Assembly: GCF_028769735.1 (NCBI RefSeq)
Contig: NC_088170.1
Span: forward strand, 46,420,585 to 46,484,584
DNA from: Zonotrichia leucophrys gambelii
Lineage: Eukaryota > Chordata > Aves > Passeriformes > Passerellidae
Direction: 5' to 3'
DNA: 64,000 bases
The notes below the pieces were generated by a model that was not told where the DNA came from, ran no database searches, and saw nothing but the letters and a program-made list of their open reading frames with translations. Shown here piece by piece: positions 1 to 12,054 of the stretch (the first letter of the stretch is position 1; each line of letters opens with the position of its first letter). The translations under genes were made by a program, and so were the position numbers.

Positions 1-1020
1 TTGTTTAGATGCAAATGCTGGAAACATTTGCAGTGACCCCAAGTTCTCTCTTGCAGTTTGCTAGAGTCTGCTAGTGTATATGTTTTTGTATGCTCCACTG
101 ACTGACTTACATTGAAAAGAGGGGTTTTTTACACCATCTGTTTAAAACTAGTTGAGGCATCTAACCAAGGTGTGAGGCAGAGAATCTAAGTTTAGGGGCT
201 GTTTCCTGTATTGTCTCTTCACAGACTCCTGATCAACGTACCTAAAGCAGCAGAATTAGTGGGGATGCCCAAAAGATCCCAGTGCAGCCATAGCATTTGT
301 GGGGACAGCGAAGCCAACATTTCATTGCTGACCTGAATTTACATCTGAGTGATACTATTAAAAATCTTAGGTATGAGCTTCAGCCCTCTTTTTTCTTTCT
401 TCCTTTTTGCCGCTTTCATCTTTGTTTGCCCTAAAATAAAGGCTACTTACTGTTTCAAATTTCTTTCAGCTGTTAGGATATTGCATTTAGCAACCAAACT
501 GTTGGTATCCAACAAATCCAGCTCCTGTCCAAAGAAACTGGACACCCTGTTTGTAGAACATCATATCTGACAGGACTAGATTAGCAGCTCCAAGCCTGCT
601 GACTCAGTCTTATTAGATCTGTGTTTATTTTAAAGAAATAAACATGTGAAAGAGAATTTATAAGGTAAAAGCTTGCCAATAGTGCAAATCATAACAAATG
701 TGAAGCTAATTTACAGGCTAGTGTGAAGATGCAGTGTGATGGACAGGACACCTTCCCCACACTCCCATTACACATGTGAAATCCTATCTGCCTATTTGTG
801 TGCAGGGTTTGCTGTTTTCAGCTGTTCAAAATAAAAGCCAGCTTGTGACTCCAAACAGCTCCAAGGCAGGACGAGGGGGTTCCATTAGAAAGGGCACACT
901 GCAGAGCTTGGCTTTGGGCTTGGCCAAAGCTGTGGGACTCCCCAGCTCATCTATCCCTTACCTGATAGCCTGATGAGTTTGGCACTCCTACAACTCAGGG
1001 TTTCCACCAGCTTTCTTAAA
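1..1020. other. Unique AT-rich sequence, no gene seen
   Basis: Only short random open frames occur here. I see no splice-bounded exon, transposon signature or RNA gene. The stretch ends directly at the left target-site duplication of the solo LTR. Confidence 0.6.
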
Positions 1021-1025
1021 GCACC
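1021..1025. repeat. Left target-site duplication of the solo LTR (GCACC)
   Basis: The five bases GCACC immediately before the LTR 5' end are repeated exactly right after its 3' end at 2290-2294. This is the staggered-cut footprint left by a retroviral integrase. A 5-bp footprint is typical of some endogenous retrovirus classes, such as ERVL-like elements. Confidence 0.85.
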
Positions 1026-1221
1026 TGTCGTGGTTTGACCAGGAAGGAGTGGGAATTCTGGGAAGCTGTGGTCAAACCAATGAAGGTTTTGGGTTTCATA
1101 CTGACACCTGGTGTAGCCAGTGGGGTTTGGACACACCTCCGAGAATACACAGGGGTTAAAAGCAAGGCACTGCCCTTGGCACTTTCTCTTTTGGACATCG
1201 CGGCGAGGAGTTCAGATCTCT

Positions 1222-1257
1222 CTCCCCCGCCCAGCCTGTTGCTGCTGGGCGGGGGAG
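1222..1257 (+). repeat. Perfect 14-bp hairpin with GC boxes inside the LTR
   Basis: CTCCCCCGCCCAGC at 1222-1235 is the exact reverse complement of GCTGGGCGGGGGAG at 1244-1257, separated by 8 bases. Each arm contains a GC box of the type bound by Sp1/KLF factors. The location in the U3-like part of the LTR suggests a promoter or enhancer role, but this is not shown. Confidence 0.75.
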
Positions 1258-2161
1258 GGGCCGGCCATGCGGTAGGCCCGGGGCCTGGACAGAGATGGGG
1301 TTGAGGGGGCTTCGGGGGGCTTCGAGGATGGAAGGGTGGAAGATCCCAGAGAGTCAGCCCTCGGGCAGCCAGCCCCCCCAGGAGAGCAGCCAGCCAGGAG
1401 GAGAAGGAGGGAGAGTGCCCGGCCGGAGCGGCAGCGTGTGGGCAGCGTGCGTGGGAGTCGCTCCGGACCGACAGAGACTGAAAACTTTTAACCCTTTCTT
1501 GCATGATTGGGGCCTTGCAAAAATGCTAATCCTCCTCGAAGCTGAATAAGAAGGGAGATAAGAGATGAGATGTGGAGATGATTGGATGGGGAGAGATGAT
1601 TTGGAGTGGCCTTTTGGCTGGACTTTTCTCGTGGCTATGGACTCAGTTGTTCCTGTGACACAGACTGCATTTAGGGGGAGGCAGTGCCTCAAAACCAGGA
1701 AGGTTCTTCGTGAGGACCCCCCGGCCCCAGGGGGTTGGAAAAATATGGGGGGGACAGATGTCCCAAAAGCAGAGACTGTGCCTTTTTGGAGTGAGACAAG
1801 GCATCCTTGAAAGACAACCCTAAAAGCAGCTCTGGCCATGCGCAGTGGTGAGAGCACTGGGCATGGAAGGACGATGTTACAAGCGGCAGAAGGACTTTTT
1901 TTCCGGGCGGTGCCGAAGTAACAGAGAAGCACACGAGGTTTCAGTGTGTTTCCAGGAGAAGCCTATGGAACGAGAAGGACTCCTTTCCTCTTCATGAACT
2001 GATGTTTGAGTATACTAAAGTGTCGTACCGGGTGTTTTGGGAGAATGTATTGGATTGGGAAAGTCAGGTGGTGGGGAGGAGGAAAATGGTTTTTTTGTAA
2101 GGTTTTCAATTCTTTTCTTCTTTTTCCTTATGGTCCTTCCCTATTTTCCTGTAGTTTAAGT

Positions 2162-2167
2162 AATAAA
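2162..2167 (+). promoter_or_regulatory. Polyadenylation signal of the LTR
   Basis: AATAAA followed by GTGTCC lies in the last tenth of the LTR, where the R/U5 boundary is expected. It fixes the LTR orientation as + and could end antisense or read-through transcripts from neighbouring DNA. Confidence 0.7.
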
Positions 2168-2289
2168 GTGTCCTTTATGTTTAAGTTAGAGCCTGTTTTG
2201 CTTATTCCTGGTCACATCTCACAGCAGACACCAGGGTGAGGCATTTTCATGGGGGGGCACTGGCTCTGTGCCAGGCTCAAACCATGACA

Positions 2290-2294
2290 GCACC
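2290..2294. repeat. Right target-site duplication of the solo LTR (GCACC)
   Basis: Exact copy of 1021-1025, directly after the terminal CA of the LTR. Confidence 0.85.
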
Positions 2295-5200
2295 ATACAT
2301 TAGAAATTTGTAAGAGGGAAAAAAATGCATGAAAATTTTTATTACTCAAAGCATTTCTCCATTGGAAAAGATAACCCTAAAGGCGTATTGAAAATGCTGC
2401 AAGGGTCCAGAGTGTTTTAAAAATAACAGGCCCATCCACCTGAGACTATGGTTATTTGTGACACTTTAGTCCACCTAAAAGCAAGCTTCAATGATAAGTG
2501 TCTCATTTTTACCATTGGTCCAATCTTCTCCATTTGTGCTGGTTGGCACACATCCACCTCTGGCTCAACTCAATAAACTGGCAGAAAAATGTCCGATCAT
2601 CTCTGCACATTACTAGTTTTCTGCCAATTTAACCCCTTAAATCTAGTTTCCATGTGATCAGAAAAGTGCCAAAGAAAGTGTCAGGAAATAGCAGGAGCAT
2701 ATGGCTGGGACCAGGGAGAAAGGGGGCACAGGCTGCTACTGTAGTGGCTCAATTGTGGCACAAATTTTTTGTCAGTCTCTCTTCTGATCATGAGAATTCT
2801 CATGAGATGTGGTTTGCCATAAGTCTTGTCGGTTTTACTATTTCTTGTTGCCCTTGGAGAGGGTATAGTTAAAGAGCAAAGAGCATAATCATGTTTTGAT
2901 CGCTTTCTGGTTCTCTGGGAGTTAATGGGATCAGTGGGCCTGAAATTTGCCCCAAAAACCTGTGGCATTGCAATTACATTTCAATCTCTATAACAATGTC
3001 AAATGTGTCTTGGTTTCTGAGCATATCTTTGGCAATACTGTGATTAGCCACGCTGCATTCATGAGAAGTGAGAAAACATTAAACATCAAAATGATATGAT
3101 GTGTAATTTGCTAGTTTCTGGGAAAACACTGAAATTGGGTTTTAGGAAAACTGTACTATTTCTGCATTCACTGAATACCAAATAGCAATCACTGTTTAGC
3201 TGACTAAGCAAACTTGGGTGTTGGCATTTCCAATGCATAAGGAGACCCACCTGGCCTCCATCTTCCACTCCTAAAGGTCTCAGGACTGTGTCACTTCCAG
3301 CCCTACCTGGATGTCTCAGATAAGCCCAAGAGCATCTCAAATTGCACAATATTTTGGCAACTTATTTTATTACCTTTTAGTGGGATTTAGGTACTCAGGT
3401 CATGTGTCAACAGCTACATGTAGATATCTACATCCAGGTGTCTTAATCTCAAAAGAAATCTTGTCCTGAAAACTCAGCTCATTTCTTAAACATAGGTGTC
3501 TAGTGCCATTTCAGAGGCTCCAGAGTATCTCAGTTATCTGTATGGGGGTGGCAGATATAACACAGGATATATGAAAGATATCTGTGTCCCCTTGCAATGA
3601 TAGCTGGAATCAAAGGACCTCTGAGATGCACTCCCTCTTGTGTTTTCTCAAGTGAATTGAGTTCTGAGCTGTCTGAAGTCAAAATTAGTCTTTCTGAAAG
3701 GAATTATCTCAAAATGCAACAACGTAAACATAATTTACAAGGGTGGCTTTTCATTTGTTTGGTTGGTTGGGTTGAGTTTTTGGTCTGGACTCCTTTTCTT
3801 CATTTAAGTAACTTAGTCATCTCTTTCTCCTAGCTCCATGCACACAAATGGGTGAATACCCACAGTTTTCCCATCAGCTTCAAATTCATGCAGCCCCAGC
3901 CTATGGTCCTACATTTTCCTTTGCAGGAAAAGGCTGCTCAAGGCACATCTATCTCTTGCTGGGCTTGCTTTCCTATGTTTCCTTAAAGCAACTGTTCTGT
4001 TTTCGCATGGCTTCAAAAGCAGACATGGAGAAGAGGAAGGGAAAAGGAAAGGCATAGGTCAAGCAGACATATTCAGAGAGCTCCAAGGACATACTGCACA
4101 CATCCCTGAGGTTGTCCACCTTGACAGTTGAGACTCAGCCATTTGGAACTGGAAATACAGTAACACTGCAGGAAGCACAATAGGGGAAACAATGAGTATA
4201 TTACTTTCTTAATCACTTCAGTCTCTTATTTGAAATTAAAGCATGTATGAAACTGCATATACGTTTTTCCCTCCATGGAATTCAAACTATATTGCGTATG
4301 TGATAAAAATTACTTTCCTATAATAATTTACTTTCCCATTCACATCAATATTCATACCCTAGTGTACAGCTTTAAACAGATTTTTCCATTGCATCTGCCC
4401 ACAGAGCAAACAAATCTTTATGCATGTTCTTCAATTAAATCTACTGGAGCAGACTCCATTAACATGTAAATGAAAAAGTCACTCTGGCCTGGTCTACAAT
4501 GCCCTGGAAAGTTTGACTGGTCTATTTGGTTACAACATGAAGAAATCACAGTTTTAATAAACACAATTAAACTGACAAAAGCCTTAGCATGGTGTGGTTA
4601 TATTAAGAACTAATTTAATTTACTATTGTCTCCTCTTTTTGAAAGCAGGAACATCTCAGCTATACAAATACAAGAAAACACAAAAGCTTAGTTACCTATA
4701 CTTTGATATCTAAGCAACAAGAATAGTTCATAGATGTAACAAAGCCACAATTTTTCTGTCTAAAGATTAGTAAAAGCTATGGGAGTTCTCCTTAAACTAG
4801 CATTGGGGTTGTTATGATGTCAAAAGTTTTGTTGTTCTACCCCCACTGTTGTCAATAATCAGTGGGAGCTATAGTTACTGTTTTGCTAAACACTATCATA
4901 GGCTTAACTGTGATTACAGAACACAAGCTGCCACCTGCCAAAACTTATCCTTCTGCTAATGGAAAGAAAATCACAGAAAATGCTGGATTTAGCAGCAATT
5001 CACTTTCCAAGATTAATCTACTGCTTTTACAGGTGACCATATGTTATGAAAGAGCTTGGAACTGAAAATTATTTAAAAAATTTTTTAATCTTGTAATTCA
5101 CTGTGCACGGTTTTGCATATTATTCCTAATAATTTAATGTGCTACGGAATAAGGCAGTCTCCATTATTCATCATTATTTTCACAATCTTTATTTCTGCAA

Positions 5201-6059
5201 TATTCTCCAACAACGTAATATCACTAGCAAAGTAAATATCCCCCCTAAAAGGGTTATTTTTTCATGAAAAAAAATTCTTTTCATGAAAAAAACCAGAGGC
5301 ATTAGCTGTCTTCAAATATGAGCTAAAGCATAACAGCATCCTGAATGTTTGGCTTTAAGATGTTTGCAGATATTTTTGCCTTCCTTTTTGGGAAAAACCT
5401 ATTTCCACTCAAAATTTTCAAAAACCTGGCCTATGCCCTCCTTCAGTAGTTGTGTTCTTGTAGGTTGCAGTTTATTTTTAAATTCTGAGCCCACAGCTCT
5501 GCTGCTCTGCAGTGCAGTACATCCCACTGGATGTGAGGAGGAGGAGCAAGTATTCATCCTGTGTTCTCCAGACAGGCATGAGCTCCAGAGCCCAAGGGTT
5601 CACCTGGGAGGTGCTGGGCTCTCCCAGAGACTGCTGCAGGCATTGCTGATGGTTTGGGGGCTTTTTAAGTGAAACGGTTCCCCTGGGAAAACAAGAATTT
5701 GCCTGGGAAAAAATGCTATCCTTTCTGCAGGACGTATGAATTTAAAGCATGTTAAATCTTGAATAACTCAGATAGGCTGGCTGATGATGACTCACAAACC
5801 TTATCCCATGCACCAAACTGTTTTTGGCACATGACAGAATTTTTTCTTCTCAATGTGCTGTCATTAATATTTGCCAACAGTCCTTGGCAAGGGACATTGT
5901 TAGAAGAATTTGCAAGTCAAGATAAATTATACCTACTTGTATTCCTCTCCAAATATCTGTAATTTCCTTCCTGAATTTTTGTGAGGTTGAAAAAATAAAA
6001 ACTTCACCCAGAGAAAATGCAAAGATCAATTAATAACGTACCATACATTTATAGCACTA
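2295..6059. other. Unique AT-rich sequence, no gene seen
   Basis: Many short random open frames occur (longest 107 codons near 5349-5672), none with conserved motifs or convincing splice context. The only local structure noted is the small duplicated palindrome at 5257-5292. Confidence 0.55.
5257..5292. repeat. Duplicated TTTTCATGAAAA palindrome
   Basis: The self-complementary block TTTTCATGAAAA occurs twice, in 5257-5274 and 5278-5292, separated by three bases. It is a short low-complexity duplication with no evident function. Confidence 0.7.
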
Positions 6060-6680
6060 ATACCCAGGTAGTTTTAAAAAGGCTCTTTAATGGCTGGTTA
6101 TGAAAATGGTTTTGGACAATTTCAGTGGTTATAAAGCACTGTTCCTTTTTCTGTAATTCCCAAGGTCATCCTTTGTTCTTTCTTCCCTTGGATAAAAATC
6201 AATCCTCAGGAATGGTTCCTGCTATTAGAGGTATATTGCCTATTTCAGTTAGTAGTTCAGCTACTTTTTGTTTTTCCTTTTTAAAACTCTCAAATGAATA
6301 TTATCCAGCCCCAGGGATTTTCTACCATTAACTTTATCTAGTTGCTAAAATGCCTCATATTCAGAGGCCACTTTCTCTGACAATGTTTCATCTGTAAAAA
6401 TTAACCTTGAGTTAGAAATGTCTGCCTCATACTCATTAGTGAAGACTGATTACAAAGAATTCATGTAATTTCTCCACAATCTCTTCATCGGTTTTAATTA
6501 CAACTTTAGTGGTCCATTTGACCCAGGTACTTATTTATCCTATTCTTCCTGACATAGTGAAAGAATTTCTTACTGTTTGTTTTAATGTGTTTTGACTATT
6601 AGCTTTTTTAAAACATTTGTCATCAGAAATTATACTTCACTATATCAAAAGATGATTTTTTTTTTTCTCATGAGAAGTCC
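6060..6680 (-). mobile_element. Degraded antisense CR1-type LINE (endonuclease/RT linker and start of RT)
   Basis: Read on the - strand, this AT-rich block carries the hallmarks of the CR1 ORF2 region that enters the reverse transcriptase. In order, from about 6470 down, they are: a segment reading EEIVEKLHEFFVIS, equivalent to the family's linker before the RT; KSLGLDNIHLRVLK (around 6325-6285), equivalent to the conserved Gly-Pro-Asp-Gly-Ile-His block; and then a run ending IPED followed by KGRK (around 6210-6175). Several stops and frameshifts break the frame, so it is long dead. Its decay is much greater than that of the CR1 at 59083-61353, so it is an old insertion. The limits are approximate because decay hides both ends. 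The family is clear, but the CR1 subfamily (it could also be the related L3) is not. Confidence 0.8.
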
Positions 6681-8389
6681 AGCTGTTTAAAAGAAGATTG
6701 ATATTAATTTTTCTTTTTGTGTAACTTTCTTAAAAGGAGTGTTAAGCAGGCAACCCAGTCTAGGGGACACTACCCACCATGACTTTTTTTGTTCTGGTCA
6801 CTACTAGGATGAATTTTTGGGACTCAAAACACATTCATTACTTGGAAGAAAGGGATCATTTTCATCCACACTATCCAGGAAGATGCATCAGAGTTAGGTT
6901 ATGTGCTGGATCCCACTGGGATCCAAGTACTACCTGCAGAGTACTCTGAAATCTGGCTTTGTCTAAGTGAACAGGTCATGTCTCCATTTGATTAACCTTC
7001 TTGCTTTCCCTTTCCTAATTAATTCTTTTGTACAGGCCAAGAATCAACTCTTTCCTCTTGAGTTTGTGTATTATGACTGAAGAGACAAATATATACTGCA
7101 TTTGGTCATTCCATGTTCTGTGGTAACTTTTAAATCCCTTGTCAAAGAAGTGATCTGAGTGGTCCCTGTGCACAGCCAGTACAGTCTTCACATCTGATAG
7201 GTTTTAAGAGAGAAATTCTGGATTGATCACAGACATTACATAAAAGGAGTAAACTCCATCTTTTTTGTAAACTTAACTATTGACGAATACCCTGAATAAA
7301 GTTGTCTTTTTTTCCTTTATTTTCTGCATGAAATTGTATCTTAGTCAGCATTTTTGAGAAATCCAGATTCCCAAGCCATTCCAACTTTTTCATAATTGCA
7401 CACCGTTGAATAAGCTTTCATAATATGACACTTCTTAATTGTGCAATATAATTATATACTTTAAGGTATTCTAATTTTTTTTATTTTTGAAATTCAAATG
7501 CTGAAACACTCCTATTTCCAGAACTGCTTGTTGTATCTCTAAACACAGACACATAACACACACATATAATAGCATGATGCCTGTGCTACCCATTCAAGAA
7601 AATATCATCCCTACATATTCCACAAAGACTGTTTTTATTTTAAAATATTTAATATATTTTTATTTTAAAAAATATTTTAAAATAGTTGCCTGCAGTTCTT
7701 GATTTTCTTTTCTTCAAAGAGCTTATGCTTCTTCATGCATTTTATGCTTCTTCATGTAACTTTATTCTGTTCAGGTTTTAATGCATCTCAAGGTTGTTTT
7801 CGGATTGAAGAAGAAATTTTTGAGATTCTCAAGGTCAATGTTTATCATTTTAATCTTATTCTGGTTATTAGATCTCTATTATATCACAACAGGAGATACC
7901 TGTGTATTTGGGATTTGAGTAGTCATGCTCTCATGCTTACATATGAAGATAGTTTATGAATTAAAAGAAAACAGCTCCATTAAATAATTTAAATTTTGTT
8001 TAAGAACAGCATCCTATTGATAGCTACTGAGATTCCAAGACCTGTAATTTTAAACATGAGTGAGTCTGGCTTAGCTGCTTAAAGAGAGTGGTATGGGAGC
8101 CATATTTCAGCAGGAGCTAAAGATTGTGGTGGCTGAGCTGTCTTTCCATGTCCCCAGGGGGAAGAACAGGTACCAAGTGTTTGAATGAGCTTCAGAGGCA
8201 CAAAAAGCCTTTACAGGTCTCTTTTCTTGACTGGCTTCTCACCAAAAAGGTGAAAATGTGAATTAGTATCTTATCCATCCTTTTAGAGCCTCAGTCCCAA
8301 ATTTGTTGTTAGTTGGGGTCCAATTCTGGCAGGCCTTTGAGCAGTGCCTCAGCACACCCCCAGAACTGCTGAACTCCATGTGACTAATT

Positions 8390-8950
8390 GTGCAGTAAAG
8401 CACTAATCAGGTTGAATAATGGCAGCAGAATAGGGCCCTCGGTAATAAGAATTAATCATACCAGATCTTTGCAACTGATTTTTTCATTGTACAGCTGAGC
8501 TGAGAGAACAGATGAAAGTAAAAGAGACAATACTCAGGAGCATAGTTACTGATAAATAATTACAACAAGGACATTATAATTATTTAATTAAAATTTGTGC
8601 ATGGGGAGAGATTATGAGTCTTTCAGCTTGCTGCCTCATTTAGATGATACTAGTCATTAACCAATTTTGCTGTAGTCAGCTACTAAATGTCCACACAGCC
8701 TGCCTTATTTTTTAAAACTCTTCAATCAGCAAAACTGGCTGCATGCACTGTGTAATGCTACTGAAGAACAAAGTGCCACACTTAGTAATATAATTAAAGG
8801 CAGTCTCGACTTTTTAAAGGAAACTTGTACTTTAATTAATCAAGATCATCAAATAAACAGGAACAAAAGAGTGTTTATCTCTGCTTTTGAAGTTATTAAT
8901 TAGCAAACCACACAGAGCACACTGTGGAGTTGACAATGGGCCTGTAATTC
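8390..8950. promoter_or_regulatory. Possible conserved non-coding element (low confidence)
   Basis: This block is non-repetitive and dense in homeodomain-type core sites (TAATTA, TTAATTAA, TAATCA), with the spacing typical of developmental enhancers in gene deserts. It has no coding potential and no transposon signature. The call rests on texture only; cross-species alignment was not possible. Confidence 0.25.
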
Positions 8951-9220
8951 TTCCTACTGGAGTTATTTTGTTCCTTCCCTTAATATAATTTTCTACTGGC
9001 TTTTTTTTTCCCTGGGAATATAAACATCATAGACATATAATGTGTCAGAAAAATAAAGAAAATGTGTTTTCAAGATCATCTTCCCCAGCAATTTCTTTAG
9101 ATCTACTAATTTTCTAGTTCAAGGCTGTCTTTAGGAGTGATTTCCCAGCATGTCTTTCTGTAGCTTGCTGCCTGAATTTGCACCCTTATAGCTGGCATTT
9201 TGCAACCAGCTGCATCTTTC

Positions 9221-9309
9221 TTTCAACTGGCAGATATTTTATTTCTTCCTATGTTTTCCCTCAGTTTCCAGCTGGTAGGTATTCTAACACCTCTAATGTT
9301 TTCCCTCAG
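9221..9309. repeat. Imperfect 45-bp tandem duplication
   Basis: Unit one (9221-9264) and unit two (9265-9309) share a start of the type TTTC-AGCTGG/TTTCAACTGG and an identical end ATGTTTTCCCTCAG. The middle portions have diverged, so the duplication is not recent. Confidence 0.7.
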
Positions 9310-10353
9310 TTTTTATCTTCCCGTTGCCAAACAGATGGCAGGTTCTCACATTTACACAACAAATCCTAATGTTCTTTCAGTTATACCAATACACAATAGG
9401 AGTGACACTTCTGCAACTGAGAGATCCAGCCTGTGTAAAATAGGTATTTGCAATGGAAAAAATGAGGCCCACAAACATAAGATGTGAATATATAAAATAC
9501 ACAGAATTGAATATGACTCACAGAGTTTAACTTGACTAAAAGAAAATAAGAACTTCAGAAATTATTGTGTAACTACTGCAGAATAGTGTCACTGATCTCT
9601 GAGCTTTTTGGGATGCTATTGCATCCCAACTTTGACACTTTCGGTCTACCTTATGTTCTAGAAGACCTCCCAATATGAACTTATACACTCTATTAATCTG
9701 GCAATGTAGACATGCAACCCTTTAAGTCTGTAGTGCAAAAGAAGGTAGGAAGGTAGAGGTGTAAAATTATTTTGTATTTTCAGGGGAAAAGCACATCCAG
9801 AACAAAACCAGCAGATGTCCTTAGCCACCTGACTGAGAAATTTTATGTGGGAACATCCCACATGGGTAACTTCAGTTTCCTGAGCTGAAAGACTAGCATG
9901 CTGAGGTAAAAAGCAAGAAAAAATGAGAATGTGAACAACAAAATAATCCATTTAAATCTTATGGATCAGGTTCCTCTTCAAAATATTTAACCAGTAGGCA
10001 TGAAATAGACTGTTTTGACTTTGAAATGAGCAAGATGAGAAATAAAGCAAAAAAAGCTCAGAAAAATGTCAATGTCTGGGTATTCAACAGGAAAACATAA
10101 AAAAAATTACTTTCAAATTCTTCTGTATTTCAGTAATAGCTTATCCATGGTAGTGAAATATTAGAACAATTGTTTAATAGCAATCAAGAATAATTGTACT
10201 TATTCAACTGATATTAGAGAGATAAAACTTCTTCAGGTTTTTGCCATTTTCTCAAAGCATTTTTTGTTTGGGATGCTTGCAAAATTGAAGCCCCGTTTCC
10301 CCTTTCCAGGCATGAAGAAATCAGACCTATAAAAAAACTTTGATTATAATATA

Positions 10354-10520
10354 TCACAGAATCCCAGAGTTGTTTAGGTTGGACCTAAAGAAGACCTCTA
10401 AGATCCTTGAATCCAGCCCTTAATTCAGCACTGCCAAGCTGATCACTAAACCTAAGTGATCACTATGTCCCTAAGTGCCATATCCACAAACCTTCAAAAT
10501 ATTACTGCCCAAATTCTTTC
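10354..10520 (-). mobile_element. CR1 LINE 3' fragment, antisense
   Basis: Starting at ATCACAGAATCCCAGAG (10356), the sequence follows the reverse complement of an avian CR1 3' untranslated region: a GGTTGGACCT-type block, a GACCTCTAAGATC block, then an ACTGCCAAG and CCCTAAGTGCC section. The element's 3' end therefore lies at about 10354 and its body runs toward higher coordinates, fading near 10520. It is a typical short 5'-truncated copy, moderately diverged. Confidence 0.85.
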
Positions 10521-12054
10521 CTACCCTCCTTAAAAACTAAGGAGCTTTTTACTCAGCAATACTCTAGAATAATAAACCATGTGGGATGAACCATATCCTC
10601 TAACATGCTCAGTATTAAGTACAAAGAACCCTCCTTTTCTCTGAGATCACTGTTTCGTCTCAAACTTACTTAAACACCTTCTGAACCAACAAAAAAAGTA
10701 ATGTCCAGTTTCCCCTGAAACAATTTACCATATTAGCTATTAATTGCTCTAAATCCATTTCAACATTGCCAACACAGTAGATCAAACTTGAAAATTTTCT
10801 CCATAAATAAAACCAACTCTATTATGAGTACCAGACTGCTAAAGGGGGAAGGAGTTCTTCACTTGTACAATCTGGCACATTTAAACTCAAGTTTGTTCCA
10901 TGAAAACTTGACTTAATTTCTTGAACATCTTGTTTCATTACAGTAGATATTAGTGCCAATAAATTACACAGTGCAGGGATTTGGGTTTTTCCCAGATTTT
11001 ACTGGTAAATTTTACTAGTTCCTTTGTATGTAAATCTTCTCCATATAGAGGTCATTTGAAGGTGCATCCTAAATTAATATCTTTGATTTATCCTATCTGA
11101 GCCATATAATTAATTTTCTGTTGATTTTCTTTTTCGAATTTGGCTAAGAGTGAAGAGTTTTCAGCTATTCTATATATAAAGGAAAGTTATGTATACTTTA
11201 GAACACTTTTTCTGTGTTCATTTTGAACTAAACGTACTCAGCTTCAATGTTATTATCACACTCTATCCAGACTTCTCATGAGTGATTTTTAATGCAGGAA
11301 GAACTTTGTAAGAACAGAGAATGCATCTGTGTATGAACTTGCTTGAACAATATTTGTTTGGGAGATCTAATGTTCTCCTTGACACGTGCTTCATTTGAAG
11401 GATATCATGGGCCCAATTGCAAAATCTTCAAGACCTCCTAGGGAAATGCTGAAGAATGGGCACAGAGTTTCAGGCTGTGTATTCATCATGTATTGAACAC
11501 TATTGACAGAAGATGCCATTTCTCTTCAAAATGCCATTTTCAGAACCTTTTTTTTTGATTTATAAGTCCTCAGAAACTGAGATAAGTCTCACTTGCCAAA
11601 CACCATAGGAAACAATAGTGACACAACTCTTCTTATTTTTTTTTTTTTTTATCCTCAGGAATTAATAATCTAAATTCACTTAATGTCCTAAGGAAACATA
11701 TTATTCACGTTATGACAGAGGACAGTGGAACATTTTGATTCCATCTGTGTAGACTGGTTATATATTCTCAGAGCCAGAGAAAGCTCCAAGTAACTTCATA
11801 TATGTCTGATTTAGTGGTTAGGACACTAAGTGCCCAAGGACATTAGAAGTTGATACTAGAGGTGGAGAAAACTGTTATGATGAGTATTTCACCTAAAGAT
11901 ACCTGACAATCCAGTGGTTACAGAAGTGTCTTGGGGAATGAAAGTTCATATCCCCTTAGACAAATCTGAGTGTATGCTTCCCACATGGAACATGACTACA
12001 GAAACCACTGAGCTTTTGGGAAGACCATTTCAAGAAGGTTTTTTTTTTTTTCAG
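10521..12054. other. Unique AT-rich sequence, no gene seen
   Basis: There are no long open frames and no repeat signatures apart from short poly(T) runs near 11540 and 11640. The last bases form the polypyrimidine tract of the exon candidate at 12055. Confidence 0.55.

Larger units (their letters stand above)
1026..2289 (+). mobile_element. Solo LTR of an endogenous retrovirus (avian type)
   Basis: This 1264-bp element begins TGTCGTGGTTTGA and ends TCAAACCATGACA, which are inverted copies differing at one base. It is flanked by a 5-bp GCACC duplication on both sides. A polyadenylation signal (AATAAA, 2162-2167) lies about 120 bp before the 3' end, so the LTR reads on the + strand. The U3-like half is GC-rich around 1200-1480, with G-runs and GC boxes (GGGCGGGG). 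No gag, pol or env sequence is next to it, so the provirus was reduced to one LTR by LTR-LTR recombination. The single mismatch between the ends is CG versus CA, as expected from CpG decay. The open frames inside it (up to 192 codons, antisense) are by-products of GC-rich sequence. The TGTCATGGTTTGA-like start recalls passerine ERVL-type LTRs; the exact family is an inference. The intact footprint suggests a fairly recent insertion. Confidence 0.9.
6681..10353. other. Unique AT-rich sequence with possible conserved non-coding blocks
   Basis: No gene is supported. A strongly AT-rich stretch of imperfect inverted TTTTAAAA motifs lies at about 7630-7690. The part from 8390 to 8950 has the texture of a vertebrate conserved non-coding element and is listed separately, as is a 45-bp duplication at 9221-9309. 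Confidence 0.5.

Noticed and set aside
1016..1934. Overlapping 162- and 192-codon - strand frames over the LTR
   Set aside because: They cross the left LTR boundary or lie antisense to the LTR, have no retroviral protein motifs, and follow from GC-rich composition.
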